The translations under genes were made by a program, and so were the position numbers. From Xanthoparmelia taractica (taxonomy: Eukaryota; Ascomycota; Lecanoromycetes; Lecanorales; Parmeliaceae): 64,000 bases of DNA. The stretch covers positions 1-64,000 of the forward strand of contig JANQBS010000137.1 of NCBI GenBank assembly GCA_033085395.1. The letters run 5' to 3'. The number at the start of each line of letters is the position of its first letter. The stretch's first letter is position 1. Below the pieces are notes generated by a model, which worked only from the letters and a program-made list of their open reading frames with translations, was not told where the DNA came from and did not search any database. Below, in pieces: positions 35,066 through 45,290 of the stretch.

Positions 35066-36781
35066 ATCTCTATCAATTTAAGTGCTTCATCGACTCTTCC
35101 GGCCTCACGAGCAGAAAAACTCGTTACTCAGCCTACCAATAATATTTCCACAGCGCTACCTACAAGATCCTTTCCTGAGCACCCGTCTGTCTCGGAGATA
35201 CATACCATCGGATTCCAAGACATGTTGTGGGAGGTAGAAGAAGTACTACAAAGGCGTATAGTCCGAGGTCGAGGATTACGTGCAAAACGTGCTAAGCGAT
35301 ATCTGGCACGATGGACGCTGAGTTGGCTCTCTACTGGAGGAATTCCATTATGCTCGAAAGAGTTGGAAGAACGTCAAGACTTCGCAGGACAAGCACGCGG
35401 AAAGGAGAAGAGCCCTAAGTCAACATCAGATCAAAGTTCACAGGGCCCTATCGTAAGTATCGCCCTTTGAACTTGCTCCATCAATCGGAGCCTAAGACGT
35501 TGCAAGCCACTTGTATTCCAGGTGGCGTTGGGGTGGCATTGTATACTACTTAATTCGAGCTTTGTTGCTGTCATTTCATTGTGCGAATGAAGTTATTCCG
35601 TGGAAATTATAGTACAATGCTGTCAAGTGCAACGATACAATACCAGATCTCATCTGTATTGAAAGAATTCCAGGTCGATCGCATTCAGCTTCACCGAGAC
35701 CAAGTTACCAGTCTCGTGCGAGGAGGTCAACTTAGCCTGATCTACAATGCTTTCAGACAGCATGTACGAAACGCAGCTGATTCGCCTTCACCAACATCAT
35801 CGAGCCCCTTAAAAATAAATACCTACAAGCCGTATCCCGAGGCAAAAGCAGTGTGATTCGCCTCATACACGAGGTTCCTGTCACAATCAATCTCGTAAAT
35901 GTATCTACCGCTCCCGGAATACCTCTGAGAGCGTAGACTTGGATGCTTAGACCTCGTGCCGAACATGGGGATAGTCACTTTGTGCTGTCACCCAGCAGTG
36001 AAAGGAACAGCCTGTTCAGCCATCTGCTTGATATGTCGACCGCGCAGATGCCTAATACTGCCTCAGCTCATACACTCGATCGGCACTAGCCTAGTAGCTT
36101 AGGTATAAGAAGGTAGCATCCGCCCTTTGGACTGGAAGGACCTGACACGGCACAGTGATTCCTTTGTCGAACACAGCATGTCTCCCAATAAACTCACCAA
36201 AAGTGAACCTCCACGTGACCGAATCGCTGCAAAGGTTTTCGCACGGGTCGCAAAAAGAAGCAAAAACCGCACCACGCTCAAAGCTTATAAGCCTCTTCAG
36301 GGCCTTAACGCCTCACCACCACTCAGTGCTGACGCAGCAGCAAAGCTTGCCATATTCAAGCCTTATCTACAGGCTGAGAGGGTAACCGTTATCACTGGTT
36401 CTGATACATCAGTAAATGCATGCAGTAAGTCCCCTCTTCTATGGCTCGCAGCATTGTTGCTCACAATCTTACAGTTCCGGGATTTCGCACCTTGCGAAAT
36501 CGAATCGCACTCTATTCGACATCTCAGCGTTCAATAAGTCTCACGAGGCAGCAATTTCATGCTTTGATTCATGGTATATCAAGCCTCTTATACAAGTTAA
36601 GCCCATTCTTCTTCACGAATTATTGAACTCGCTTGCTCGCGAAGGCCGTCTTCTTTCGACACTACGTAGAATGTCGATTGTATCGAGCTTCCTCTCTACC
36701 ATCTTGGGAAAAAGACCGTACAACTCTATGGTCGGGTTGACGAAGCAAGATGCCAGTCATACAATTGGAGTATATCATTGA
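35066..36781 (+). other. Possible multi-exon gene or relic of unknown function
   Basis: Three separated plus stretches look protein-like. First, 35066-35453 reads STLPASRAEKLVTQPTNNIS, then SVSEIHTIGFQDMLWEVEEV and a basic helix, and ends at a perfect GTAAGT donor. Second, 35587-35856 begins MKLFRGNYSTMLSSATIQYQ and ends NTYKPYPEAKAV. Third, 36127-36423 carries RDRIAAKVFARVAKRSKNRT, LKAYKPL and LAIFKPYLQAERVTVITGSD. It ends at a GTAAGT donor with an acceptor at about 36475 and a further open frame to 36781. The tripeptide-like YKP/FKP motif recurs in each segment. I could not produce one model that joins them all, and no family is recognised. Confidence 0.3.
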
Positions 36782-36994
36782 CGGTTACAATGTTTTGCGG
36801 ATCGAATGTACCTGATTTTTCATTAGATTATACGTCTATCGATTACTCGACGTAGCGTTGGATCAATATTAACTCTTTTCGAAAAAAGTTATCATCGCAA
36901 TATTACTATCTCTTATAAGATAATTAATCTTTCTTTAGCTGAGTATTTCTCTCTCTTAGAAACACCAAGGATTTTGAATCTAACACGACTATCG
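36782..36994. other. AT-rich patch
   Basis: A short stretch (about 36815-36950) is TpA-rich and poor in CpA, similar to the RIP blocks at the left edge, and lies directly before ankyrin relics. Confidence 0.4.
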
Positions 36995-37405
36995 TTCAAT
37001 TATCGGCCGATGGGGAAGAAATCACGGTACTACATTCCACGCTTTATCACTTGAAGATCACGAAAAGATCGTGCAGATGCTATTAGAGAAAGGAATTGAT
37101 ATTAATGTTGGAATGTATGGAGAGGATTGATTGATTGACTAACTGGAATGGTGTGACGACCAAATATGTAGCCATGCTAAGAGGCTAAATCACGTGGCCA
37201 TTTGCTAGGTGTTGAGAGGTGGTGCATCATTTCCAACAATCAACGTGCAAGGTGGAGAGTATGACAGCGCTATGCAGGCAGCGTCATTTCGAGATCATGA
37301 CCAAGTGGTGCAGATGCTGCTGGATCAAGGGGCTGATGTCATCGTTCAAGATGGAAGGTATGGCAGGGCTCACAAAGTGGAAAGCTGCTGCTTTGCCTTT
37401 AGAAC
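36995..37405 (+). pseudogene. Relic of an ankyrin-repeat (NLR-type) tail
   Basis: Two ankyrin units are readable on the plus strand. The first, near 37042-37120, reads ALSLEDHEKIVQMLLEKGID, ending in a TGA soon after. The second, near 37240-37360, reads GGEYDSAMQAASFRDHDQVV followed by QMLLDQGADVIVQDGRYG. Both match the 33-residue units (QAASxxGHxxVVQMLLDxGADVNAQGG) found in long arrays at the carboxy end of fungal NLRs. They are separated by about 100 bases of unrelated sequence with stops. The rest of the gene is not visible. Confidence 0.7.
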
Positions 37406-37760
37406 CTAGCAGATCCACGTTGCGGCGCCGCGCTTACTGCAAAACCCTTGACGAAAAGACCGCAGAAGTCTCTCTTGACGATCGAAATATTTTCGTTCTC
37501 TGAGATCGAACGATCCTCGGAATGCCCTGGGAAAATCGACAAAATGTGAAACGCCTTGCGCAATCATCTCATAGCACTGCATGAATGATGGAACATGTCA
37601 AGAGGCGCCTTCGAAGACGGACAGAATGAATAACACATATCACGTTGTATACACACCGAACTTGGGAACTGCCATTGGACGACAGACCGGTTGCACTTGA
37701 GGTTACAAAATCCCAAAATCTAGAACTCCGATTTCATTGGCTGACAAGTGTGCTTGCTCC
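37406..37760. other. Intergenic, nothing recognised
   Basis: About 0.35 kb between the ankyrin relic and the next minus-strand coding region. No motif seen. Confidence 0.4.
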
Positions 37761-39282
37761 CTAAGTGTAGCCGTTCAGCTTTCCATCGTACGGTTTTACC
37801 GGCTTTCCTGATTTTCCTGGCTTCCCCGGTTGTCCCGGTACTTCGGCTTTCGTGGTCAAAAGAATGCCGTCCGCAGGCACATATCGCTTTCGCTCTCGCT
37901 CCCAATTTACTACATCATTATTGTCGTTATCGCGGTCGTATTCAATTGGCACCAGGCGCTTGAGAATGTCTCTGACCGCCTTTCCCCAGTGATCGCTGCC
38001 GATCTCGTATCCCTCCTTGCCCTTGCCCTTTGTTTCATATGCGTGAATGTTCTTGCTCATAATACCAAACAACTCTTTTCCCAACCTGTACATTTGTGCT
38101 TTCTCTCCACTCTCATTGATTGTCCCTTTGATGAAATCTCTATCGACTGGCTGTCCGGTAGAGTTTCTGGTGACAGGCTGTTTCGTGGAGGATTCGACTA
38201 AAGGGCCTGAGAGCGTAGGAAAAACCTTTTCGTTCACAAGGCCTTTGAGAGGATGATCTGTCGGAGTCGGAGGGAGGTATTCAGTCCTCATTGCATCTTC
38301 CCAGAATGCCAGCCATCGGTCTGTGGCGTTCGTTTTGGCCTTGTACGGATTGGGTGGTAGATGTTCGATTAGATGTCGGAATTCTAGTGCCGTGATAATC
38401 TCCCGCTACTCGTTGTTCAGTTTGATTTGGGCCTGAAGATCCGTTTGGAGCTTCTGAAAGAACGGCATTTGGGTTGCATGGCACTTCCGCAATTCTGCAA
38501 CGTTGCGCTGAGGATCTCCATGGGCTTCCGGGCAGCCGACTTCGTAAGTGAAGTTTTTGATATTAGTATCATAGGTGATCAATGCTAAAGATTTGAAATT
38601 CTCCAACTCCTGGTCGATCGTTCGATTGTGGCCCTGTTCTCCGGGATCTTTGACGAGCGCCCGCGCTTTCTCCAAGGCAACCACCGCATTTTCTTCGAAG
38701 TACTGCGACCTGTGAAGACATTAAAAAATGGACCAAATTTGATACCCCGTAGAATCATTGTCTGACCCATTGGCTATAGGTCGAGCACGGTTTTCAACGC
38801 GCATCGCTTCTTCCGCCTCCACAAAGGACTGGACTAAGCTGTCTAAACTCAATTTGTTCCTTGATTCGGTCCCTCATCCATTCATGTTCGGCGATGAAGT
38901 CAAGCTGTGCTCGGGAAGCTTCTCCTTCTTCCAGCATAGTAGCGTTCTCAACGCCCTTGTAGAATTCCGCCAAAAAAACCGTGTATGGGAGCCCCAAATC
39001 AGCCGTCAGCGCGTCGTTGACAACCGCTAGCCAGACAAGCTCCGTGTGCTTTTCAATATTATTCATGCAGTCACTGCCATCCCTGAAAAAGTGGTCCTGC
39101 GCACCGTTCAAGGCCGGTTGTGCAGATCGAAAAGTCTTGAGCCATGGGCACTTTTCTTTGAGTTCCTTGAGAGCTTCGCGGCGATAATGGGATGCAAGTT
39201 GCGGGAGCATCTCGGCCTCGAATTCCGCCTTGCGTCCATCTCGACCATAGCCTCGCACGAACACCTGGCTGGCTCCGGCCAT
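37761..39282 (-). pseudogene. Interrupted gene for an unknown, probably helical protein with a collagen-like tail
   Basis: Read on the minus strand. A long frame from the ATG at 39282 (MAGASQVFVRGYGRDGRKAE) runs through LVWLAVVNDALTADLGLPYT to DRIKEQIEF near 38845. It then needs a one-base shift to continue as SFVEAEEAMRVENRARPIAN. A 57-nt intron (38766-38710) joins this in phase to SQYFEENAVVALEKARALVK. An in-frame TAG at 38408-38406 interrupts QIKLNNE from REIITALEFRHLIEHLPPNP, and the frame then stays open to 37761, ending PGQPGKPGKSGKPVKPYDGK. So two lesions break an otherwise coherent gene of about 480 codons. The frame is also open upstream of 39282 (to GTG at 39318), so the true start is uncertain. 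No family recognised. Confidence 0.55.
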
Positions 39283-39606
39283 GATAACAAACGTGACGAT
39301 AGTGATTGGAAAGGGCACTGTAAAAGACTTAAGGATTTTACGCTTCGGCTACTATAGAATAGACGACTAGCACACGACTGTCTTTAGAAGGCTTGGGAAG
39401 ATGTTTGAGCCTGCTCCCAGAGGCTACCCACCCCGCGAAGCTGGATAGCGGCAACGTTCCGCCATTTGACAGATAATTGGCAGCATCAATACATACACAG
39501 ATTGGGCAGCGCGCGGGGCGCCCAATCGGATTGTTCAAAAAGGGCATCGCTAATATTAAGTAGCAATTTGTATGTATATATATGAAAATGGTAAAAACAA
39601 AAAGCG
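39283..39606. other. Intergenic, nothing recognised
   Basis: It lies between the interrupted gene and the tRNA. A minus frame at 39338-39631 runs into the tRNA and has no support. Confidence 0.4.
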
Positions 39607-39678
39607 TGGACGCTGTGGGAATTGAACCCACGACCTTTCACATGCGAAGCGAAAATCATACCCCTAGACCAAGCGCCC
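39607..39678 (-). tRNA. tRNA-Ala(CGC)
   Basis: The minus strand folds as a 72-nt tRNA without intron. Acceptor stem GGGCGCT pairs with AGCGTCC (one G-U pair) and the discriminator base is A. The D arm has GGTCTAGGGGTATGAT. The anticodon stem TTCGC/GTGAA closes a 7-nt loop TTCGCAT, giving anticodon CGC. The T arm is GTGGGTTCAATTCCCAC, with B-box GGTTCAATTCC. The overall sequence resembles the eukaryotic tRNA-Pro body, but the loop reads CGC (alanine, codon GCG). Confidence 0.85.
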
Positions 39679-39854
39679 GGGACTCGGAACTTATCTAATT
39701 ATGTATATATCGTGATCTGGTAATGGCACTCTCATCACTTTTGAGGTTTCCCAATGTACTGATTGAGATGGTAATGGAGAGTAAATCCAGATTGGTGGGC
39801 CAGAAACAACACTACAAAATAATTGCATATAAAATAAGGAGCTACATGTGTACC

Positions 39855-39971
39855 CCAATCCCACGTAATCTTTGCTCCCGTCCCCCCAAAGTCATTTACA
39901 TGAATACGATGAGCCGCACCCATGTCCCAATCCCACGCAATCTGTGTTCTCGTCCACCAAAAGAGTCATAC
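39855..39971. repeat. Two-copy direct repeat, 72-bp period
   Basis: The string ccaatcccacgtaatctttg (39855) recurs as ccaatcccacgcaatctgtg (39927), each followed by similar 25-base sequence (cccgtccccccaaagtcat and ctcgtccaccaaaagagtcat). The second copy reaches the stop codon of the minus-strand gene ending at 39966, so the repeat covers that gene's 3' end and 3' flank. Confidence 0.7.
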
Positions 39972-40690
39972 AGTGATATAAATCATCCCCACTTCACTCG
40001 CTCCATCCCAAACACTCGCGCTCCCCCACCCATAAATATTCTTCCCCATCCAGTCCGCCATCATCAGCAGTCCCAGTTCCAGCTCCAGCCAAGTCATGTT
40101 GACGTCCGCCGCATTGCTAACGGTGAGTATTGCATCCGATCCCTCAAGGCTGTACACCGGTGCCATACCCGCTGCTATGCCTGTGTCGCTCCCCATGACT
40201 GTCTGTATCTCCAACTGAGTTTCTGCTTCTTGGATGGCAGTCGCTAGTGTGCTCTCGACGGCCGCCGCGCCTTGGGTCCCTTGTAGAGCGAGCAGGATGT
40301 ATACTTCTGTGCCTAGAGCGCACCATAGGGCTCTGGTGGACTGGCGAGTTTTACGTCTAGGGTTGGTTGAGGCCTCGGTAGTACTGTTGATTAGGGGCCC
40401 GAGGGTAGGCACGGGGTTGGCTAATGGTACAACCGAGGAAGGCCAAGGATCTGGTATACTGGGGTGTTGTAAGTATGATGGTGGTTCCGTTGATATCTAC
40501 GGGAGTCTTACGTTCCAGCAACAATGGAGGGTGCATTATCGCAAGTTTGCCGGACTTGGCAGAGATAGCTTGTGGAGTCGCACTCCAAATGATCTCGAGG
40601 TTGAAGTTGAGGTTCAGCGATTGGCGTTGCCAATGTGGTAAATCCGAATCTGACTGTGAGGACTAGGGCCGAAAGACTCCAAGGATGCAT
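39966..40690 (-). CDS. Predicted secreted protein of unknown function, 223 aa
   Basis: Minus exons 40690-40512 and 40458-39966 join in phase over a 53-nt intron (GTAAGA...CCCCAG). The product starts MHPWSLSALVLTVRFGFTTL, a likely signal peptide, followed by a mature start near ATPIAEPQLQPRD and a short cysteine cluster (LECDSTSYLCQVRQTCDNAP). The rest has a Pro/Thr linker, a hydrophobic alanine-rich helix region (TEVYILLALQGTQGAAAVES), and MTWLELELGLLMMADWMGKN near the carboxy end. No family recognised. The longer frame upstream begins at TTG, so the ATG at 40690 was chosen. Confidence 0.5.
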
Positions 40691-41864
40691 GTTTACTAGA
40701 AAGATGTAAAGGAGCAAGGACAGATAAATATTGAATGACCTCGTAAGACCACAAGTATTCAATTAGTATTCAGGGTATAGCCTAATATCCAACAGTCAAT
40801 GTAGACACTGTGGACGCAAATATCTCAAGCGAGGGGTATCAATCAGATGTTCCAAATCAATATTGGTTTCCAAGCAGAGCCTTCATTGTAATATAGCCTC
40901 ACAAAACCTCTACATCATAGCCAAAGATCTTTACAAAGCCAGGAAGGCACGTTGAGGGGCTAGCGAGGAGGTGATAAGATGCTCAAAATGTAACGCGTGA
41001 AGATTAAGGACTAATATTTGCTGTTGGGATGAAAGGACTAAATCTCATATGGACCCAAGGTCTTGGCCCAAGTACACAGAGGAGCGCAAGGACCATTTTC
41101 ATGATCAAGGCTCTTCCCCACATTAGAACCGGAAGCGCACAAGTACTTGTATATCTCATCAGAAGGAACATTTAAAGGCGCACGGACATACTTGCGCAGA
41201 GTTTGGTGCACGGAGGGATTTAGACGCCCATATAAATAGTGGAGACTGAGAGAGGCGAGGCAGAATCAGGAATAATGGTGCGACACAGGCGTTGAGGGAC
41301 ATATAAAGCACCAAAGTAGAGCCTGCAAGCGCCTGACCGCATAGCCGCAGCAAATCATCCGTGCCGCTAACTTCTAAGAAACTGCATGCTAAGAGAAGAC
41401 GAGGACCCTCAAACGAGGACTCTCAAACAAGACAGAGAAGGCTGAGCAGGAGGCGAATAAGATCGAGAAGGTCGACAGATCGTGAAGAGTAATCTCGATT
41501 GCAAGCGTTGGCGCCAATCGGAAACATGCATACCGGGAGGTCGACACCCCCCGCGAATTCGACGAAATGAAGACATTAGTACTTAGCAGAGCGTCTAGCA
41601 GTCGAGCTAAAACACTTTTTCCCTTGCTCTCACCGTTTGATTTGAGGGATTTGTGCCGTCATCACTGCCACTTATCATGACAGCCAGCACGTGGCACCTC
41701 GAATTTGTAGGTATTTCCTCCCGATGTCACCCTCTGCTCAGGTCTGAGCTTTTAGAAATATTTTTCATGTAGAGACGTCGAGCTTGGTCTGCAGGTCTGA
41801 CGATCCTGGACAAGACTATTTGACAGGACGAAGGCTTGATCCTCAATCACTGCATGAACAACGT
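40691..41864. other. Intergenic, nothing recognised
   Basis: About 1.2 kb. A purine-rich plus segment (41385-41480) contains a short imperfect repeat of cgaggac(c/t)ctcaaac. A minus frame at 41159-41353 has no support. Confidence 0.5.
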
Positions 41865-42587
41865 TCATCCTACCTCGACACTGCCTTCGGGCACGCCAGC
41901 TTGACTCCTCAGCCGACGAGCAAAAAAGCGCATGATTGGTAGCATCTCGTCTCTGTTCCGAGGCATACCGTCCCCTGTCCTATTCCACTTTTGGTATTCG
42001 ACAGATAGAAAGGCTGCCTTCAGCTTGTCAAGGTTTGTCCGAGTGATTAAGGTGTTCGATGACCCTCCGAGTACCAGCACCGGAGTCTTGACGGATTCTG
42101 CAGATGCACTCGAAGATGGCAAGGGACCGCCTATTGAGACGACACCTCCAAGCTCTTCGGGCATAGAAGCTGCCACAGCAAGAGCCGCCATTGCTCCTTG
42201 GCCGAAACCAAACAACGTTATCTCTCTTGGCGTGTATCCACACTTCTTGAGCAGGCCATCCTCGATGACCTCTTGTTCAATGATCTTGACAGCTTTTGTG
42301 AAGCCAGTGTCAAAGTCCATCTGCCCTGAGGCCTGATCGAAGGTTATGTCGTCACCCCAGTGGAAACCACCAAGGTCGAATGGCAGAGGCGTAGGTGCCT
42401 GTAGGGAGATGCATGTTGTTTCAGGCAGAGCAAGCTGCTTGCCTAGATTGGTAAATGAGACTGACGTGTCCCCGAGGCCGTGAAGGAGGATGAGGACGTT
42501 GGTGGTAAGTGGAGACGATGCTGGAGGAGTGACGATCGATAGGAGGATCGATGTTGGGAAATCGGCTTGCTTTGGGAGGGTGGGCAT
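41865..42587 (-). CDS. Alpha/beta-hydrolase-fold protein of the phospholipase/carboxylesterase (acyl-protein thioesterase) family without a normal catalytic triad, 240 aa
   Basis: Single-exon minus frame; the ATG at 42587 (MPTLPKQADFPTSILLSIVT) is chosen because the longer frame opens at TTG. Family features are VLILLHGLGDTSVSFTNLGK (oxyanion HGLGD motif), the APxPLPFDLGGFHW segment, and the nucleophile-elbow strand ITLFGFGQGAMAALAVAASM. Active thioesterases read GFSQGG there; here the serine position is glycine (codon GGC, 42203-42201). The usual GxxDxxV aspartate is replaced in LVLGGSSNTLITRTNL, and the histidine region reads GMPRNRDEMLPIMRFFARRL with no histidine. The rest of the fold and length are conserved, so a non-catalytic role or a different chemistry is possible. 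Confidence 0.8.
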   Translation of the reverse strand: MPTLPKQADFPTSILLSIVTPPASSPLTTNVLILLHGLGDTSVSFTNLGKQLALPETTCISLQAPTPLPFDLGGFHWGDDITFDQASGQMDFDTGFTKAVKIIEQEVIEDGLLKKCGYTPREITLFGFGQGAMAALAVAASMPEELGGVVSIGGPLPSSSASAESVKTPVLVLGGSSNTLITRTNLDKLKAAFLSVEYQKWNRTGDGMPRNRDEMLPIMRFFARRLRSQAGVPEGSVEVG

Positions 42588-43036
42588 GCTGCCAGGCTCT
42601 TGGAAACTTGGATTTTGCACCTCGGCCAATTACTTAGCACACTTTTGGCTATAATTAGGATCAGGTATTATATATTGCGCTATTTGTGTCACAAACAGGC
42701 CATGGCGAAGGGGAATGACACGGTCTCAGCAATTGCTCTGAAGATGAACCACACCAACTGGCAGAGAGGCGCGAAAGTGTTTCTCATTGAGTGCCTTTGA
42801 ATAATTGGGTATTCATAGGACGCAACGTCATTGTGCAGCTTTCCGGCAGGATCTGCGGGCGGTAAAGCTTAGGACTCCTGACTTCTGACCTAGGAGAGTG
42901 TGCATGAGTGACGATGAGTGGTGGATATTACCCGAGTGGGCAGTGTTTCACTGTGTCAGTGCAATGTAAGTTGCCGCGGCGGCGTAGAATTGGCTGAGAC
43001 CTGCTTTACAAGTACTTCGTATTTACGGAGGAGGTG
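42588..43036. other. Intergenic, divergent promoter region
   Basis: It lies between the minus-strand hydrolase-like gene and the CipC-like gene. No coding sequence recognised. Confidence 0.4.
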
Positions 43037-43086
43037 AGGGGCACGTGGGGCTGAGGCCGAGAGTAACACTGGAATCAATATATAAA
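43037..43086 (+). promoter_or_regulatory. Candidate stress-type promoter of the CipC-like gene (AGGGG, CACGTG and TATA)
   Basis: The sequence gaggggcacgtggggctgag begins near 43035. It contains an AGGGG stress-response-element core and a CACGTG palindrome, followed by TATATAAA at 43079-43086, about 130 bases before the start codon. A pyrimidine-rich stretch lies between the TATA box and the ATG. This layout fits a strongly inducible gene; binding factors are not known. Confidence 0.45.
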
Positions 43087-43216
43087 GTCTTCACTTCCTC
43101 CCTTCTACTTTCTCCTTTCAAGTATCTACTTCTCTCCTCAAGAATCAATCTAACGGCTTTGGATCATACACATTCCACTCAATTGAACAAGTCATCCCCC
43201 CAAATACTTAGCAATC

Positions 43217-43799
43217 ATGGTTTTCGGCTGGGGTATGTGTTACCCCACCATACTTTGCCCCACCAATACATACTGACGGCCACGCTATTAGGTGACTCTG
43301 AAGACGCTCACAACCAGGTCTACAACCAGGGCGGAGGCTATGACGATCCAGACAACAAAGCCAAGTTCTCACATGAACTCGTAGCTGGTGCTGCCTCCTT
43401 CGAGGGCTTCAAGCTCTACGAGGACCACCAACGCAAAGAGGGTAAGGAAGCACTCTCTACCACATGTCGTCTTTGTATAACCTCCGAACTAACAACCAAA
43501 AGGCAAAACGGTCAGCCACGCTTTTGCTAAGGAGCTCCTTGCTGGATTCGTTGGCGGTGAGGTGGACAAGCTCGCTGAGACCAAGGGTATACCGTGTCTC
43601 CCAAGTCTGCGAACCAAGGAATGCTAATCTGTTACTAGGCATGAATGCCTACGACCGCGAGCGTGCCCATCACCAGGCCAAGGAGAATGCCCACCACATG
43701 TATGACGAGCACTACGTCCGCGGCCAGAACGCTGACGAGTACAACCCAAATCAATATGACGCTCCTCAGCAGTTTGGACGAGGCCGTGACGACTACTAG
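43217..43799 (+). CDS. cipC: CipC-like (DUF3759) stress or antibiotic-response protein, 136 aa
   Basis: Four exons join in phase: 43217-43232, 43292-43441, 43503-43586, 43639-43799. The product is MVFGWGDSEDAHNQVYN at the start, then KAKFSHELVAGAASFEGFKL, SHAFAKELLAGFVGGEVDKL, and AYDRERAHHQAKENAHHMYD, ending with an Asn/Gln/Tyr-rich tail. This is the full CipC architecture of paired helical repeats: the AxxSHEL-AGAAxF and AFAKELLAGF units. CipC was named for induction by concanamycin in Aspergillus; the proteins are small, cytosolic, abundant under stress or during plant infection, and of unknown mechanism. Exon structure with a 16-base first exon is typical. Confidence 0.92.
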
Positions 43800-44359
43800 A
43801 TGCTCTTGAGCCAGCAACGCTCTCAAGGCTGGACTCGTCGTGAAAATCTTCGGCCCAAAAGTGGTGACTTGGACAACGATTTTAGGTAGATCACGACGGC
43901 ATGAGCAAGGTTGATAACATGCATACCATGCAAGAAAATAAAAAATTGAATTCATTGTAGAAGATCCACAATTAAAGACATGTGTGAATTTTGATCGTGA
44001 GCCTCCCTGACCGATATACAGGCTCCGCTGCACGTCGTTCCAGAACACGATCGTCCTGACTATCCAACGTCTTGCTGCCAACGTAAGCGTTATGTGGGAT
44101 GGGTTGTTGGATGATTATAAGAGCTTTGGAGAAAACGTAGCGGCCCAAACCCCACTGCCCCTTTGATAGAAAGTGACGTCGTATGATAGAATGCAAAACT
44201 TGGCCTGCACGTGATTATTTGTAAACGAACCATACCCAAGCCATCGAGTAGAAAAATGCTCTTTCTGTTGTATAGAATACTGGCTCGTTGGGACGAAGAT
44301 CATGATTGAAAGGCCACCTCATCGGAATATCGCACTGCCCAAAAAGCCATGGAGACTAT
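43800..44359. other. Intergenic, nothing recognised
   Basis: Terminator region of the CipC-like gene and flank of the interrupted gene to its right. Minus frames here have no motif. Confidence 0.4.
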
Positions 44360-45290
44360 GCTTCTGCTGTAGGACGATCCTTTTTCCGTGAGGCATGACC
44401 GCACTTGCTGCGATAGCTTGTCAACACGGTCAGTGTGTTAGATTCTTCCTTGTACGGAGTAAGGCACATAACGAGCGCCTCTCTCGCTGTTTTCTCCGCA
44501 CTTTCCCAATCTTGTGTACACCCCTCTCCGTGCGTGATCCATGTCGAAGATGTTGTTCGAGATGACGAGTACGCACTCAATTCTTACCTTCTGAAATTCC
44601 CCACTGGGGACGGCAATCGCCCAGTCCCCTCCAAACTTCCAACCAAGTATGGAGGTGACACTTGATGTGTGAGATAGCTCAAATTTCTTGACTCCTAGAA
44701 GCCCAGATAGATCGTACCCGTATGTGCACTCATCATTGTCTGGAATATAGGCTGATCTTCGTGCAAAAGGTCAAACACAGCCCGGCATTGGCACCAGGCT
44801 TTATTCCATTCAAGGACCAATATATGCTGACGATGACTGACGCCAGCGCCGCTTCTCTGGCGAATACGAACACTACGATTTACCCAGTCTGGCCCCAGTG
44901 CCTTTATATCCATCGCATCCAGCCGAGCCATAGCGCCATATGCAGCTCCATCCCATAGGTAGGCATTAGGTCGCACGTGTACAATCTCTTTCTCTTCCAG
45001 TAACCGATCACTTCGACACTCCCCCAATCGGCTTCGTAGCGCTTGGAGCGGAGAATAGGACGGATTCGGATATGGGTGATTTTGCAGAGTAAACGGGATT
45101 GGGAAAGCGATTGGTAGCCGATGACTCTGCTTCTGAGCATATGTTGGCGGTTACTGATAACGAAAGTGCTTCGGGGGTCGGTAGGAGCAGTCACAACGGA
45201 ATTCCATCGACGCCAATCAATGTCTCCGAGAGGCTGTAGGATGAGACAAGAGTGGAGTTCCGATGGGGCTTCAGGAGGATTTGATCGCCG
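44360..45290 (-). pseudogene. Frameshifted gene of unknown function
   Basis: The minus strand gives a coherent protein only if frames are switched. The first part (45290-45030) reads LQPLGDIDWRRWNSVVTAPT, DPRSTFVISNRQHMLRSRVI and THIRIRPILRSKRYEADWGS. Near 45020 it must move to a second frame: EKEIVHVRPNAYLWDGAAYG, RLDAMDIKALGPDWVNRSVR and HQILVLEWNKAW-like sequence, to 44700. A third frame then reads GVKKFELSHTSSVTSILGWK and FGGDWAIAVPSGEFQK with a GTAAGA donor. The switches are too close for introns and no ATG opens the first part. I do not recognise the family; the upstream end is not defined. Confidence 0.5.

Noticed and set aside
39607..39678. tRNA-Pro
   Set aside because: The D arm and body resemble proline tRNA, but the seven-base loop is TTCGCAT, giving anticodon CGC (alanine).
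42588..42629. Longer start for the hydrolase-like gene
   Set aside because: The upstream part of the frame begins at TTG just after a TAA; the ATG at 42587 fits the family's amino end.
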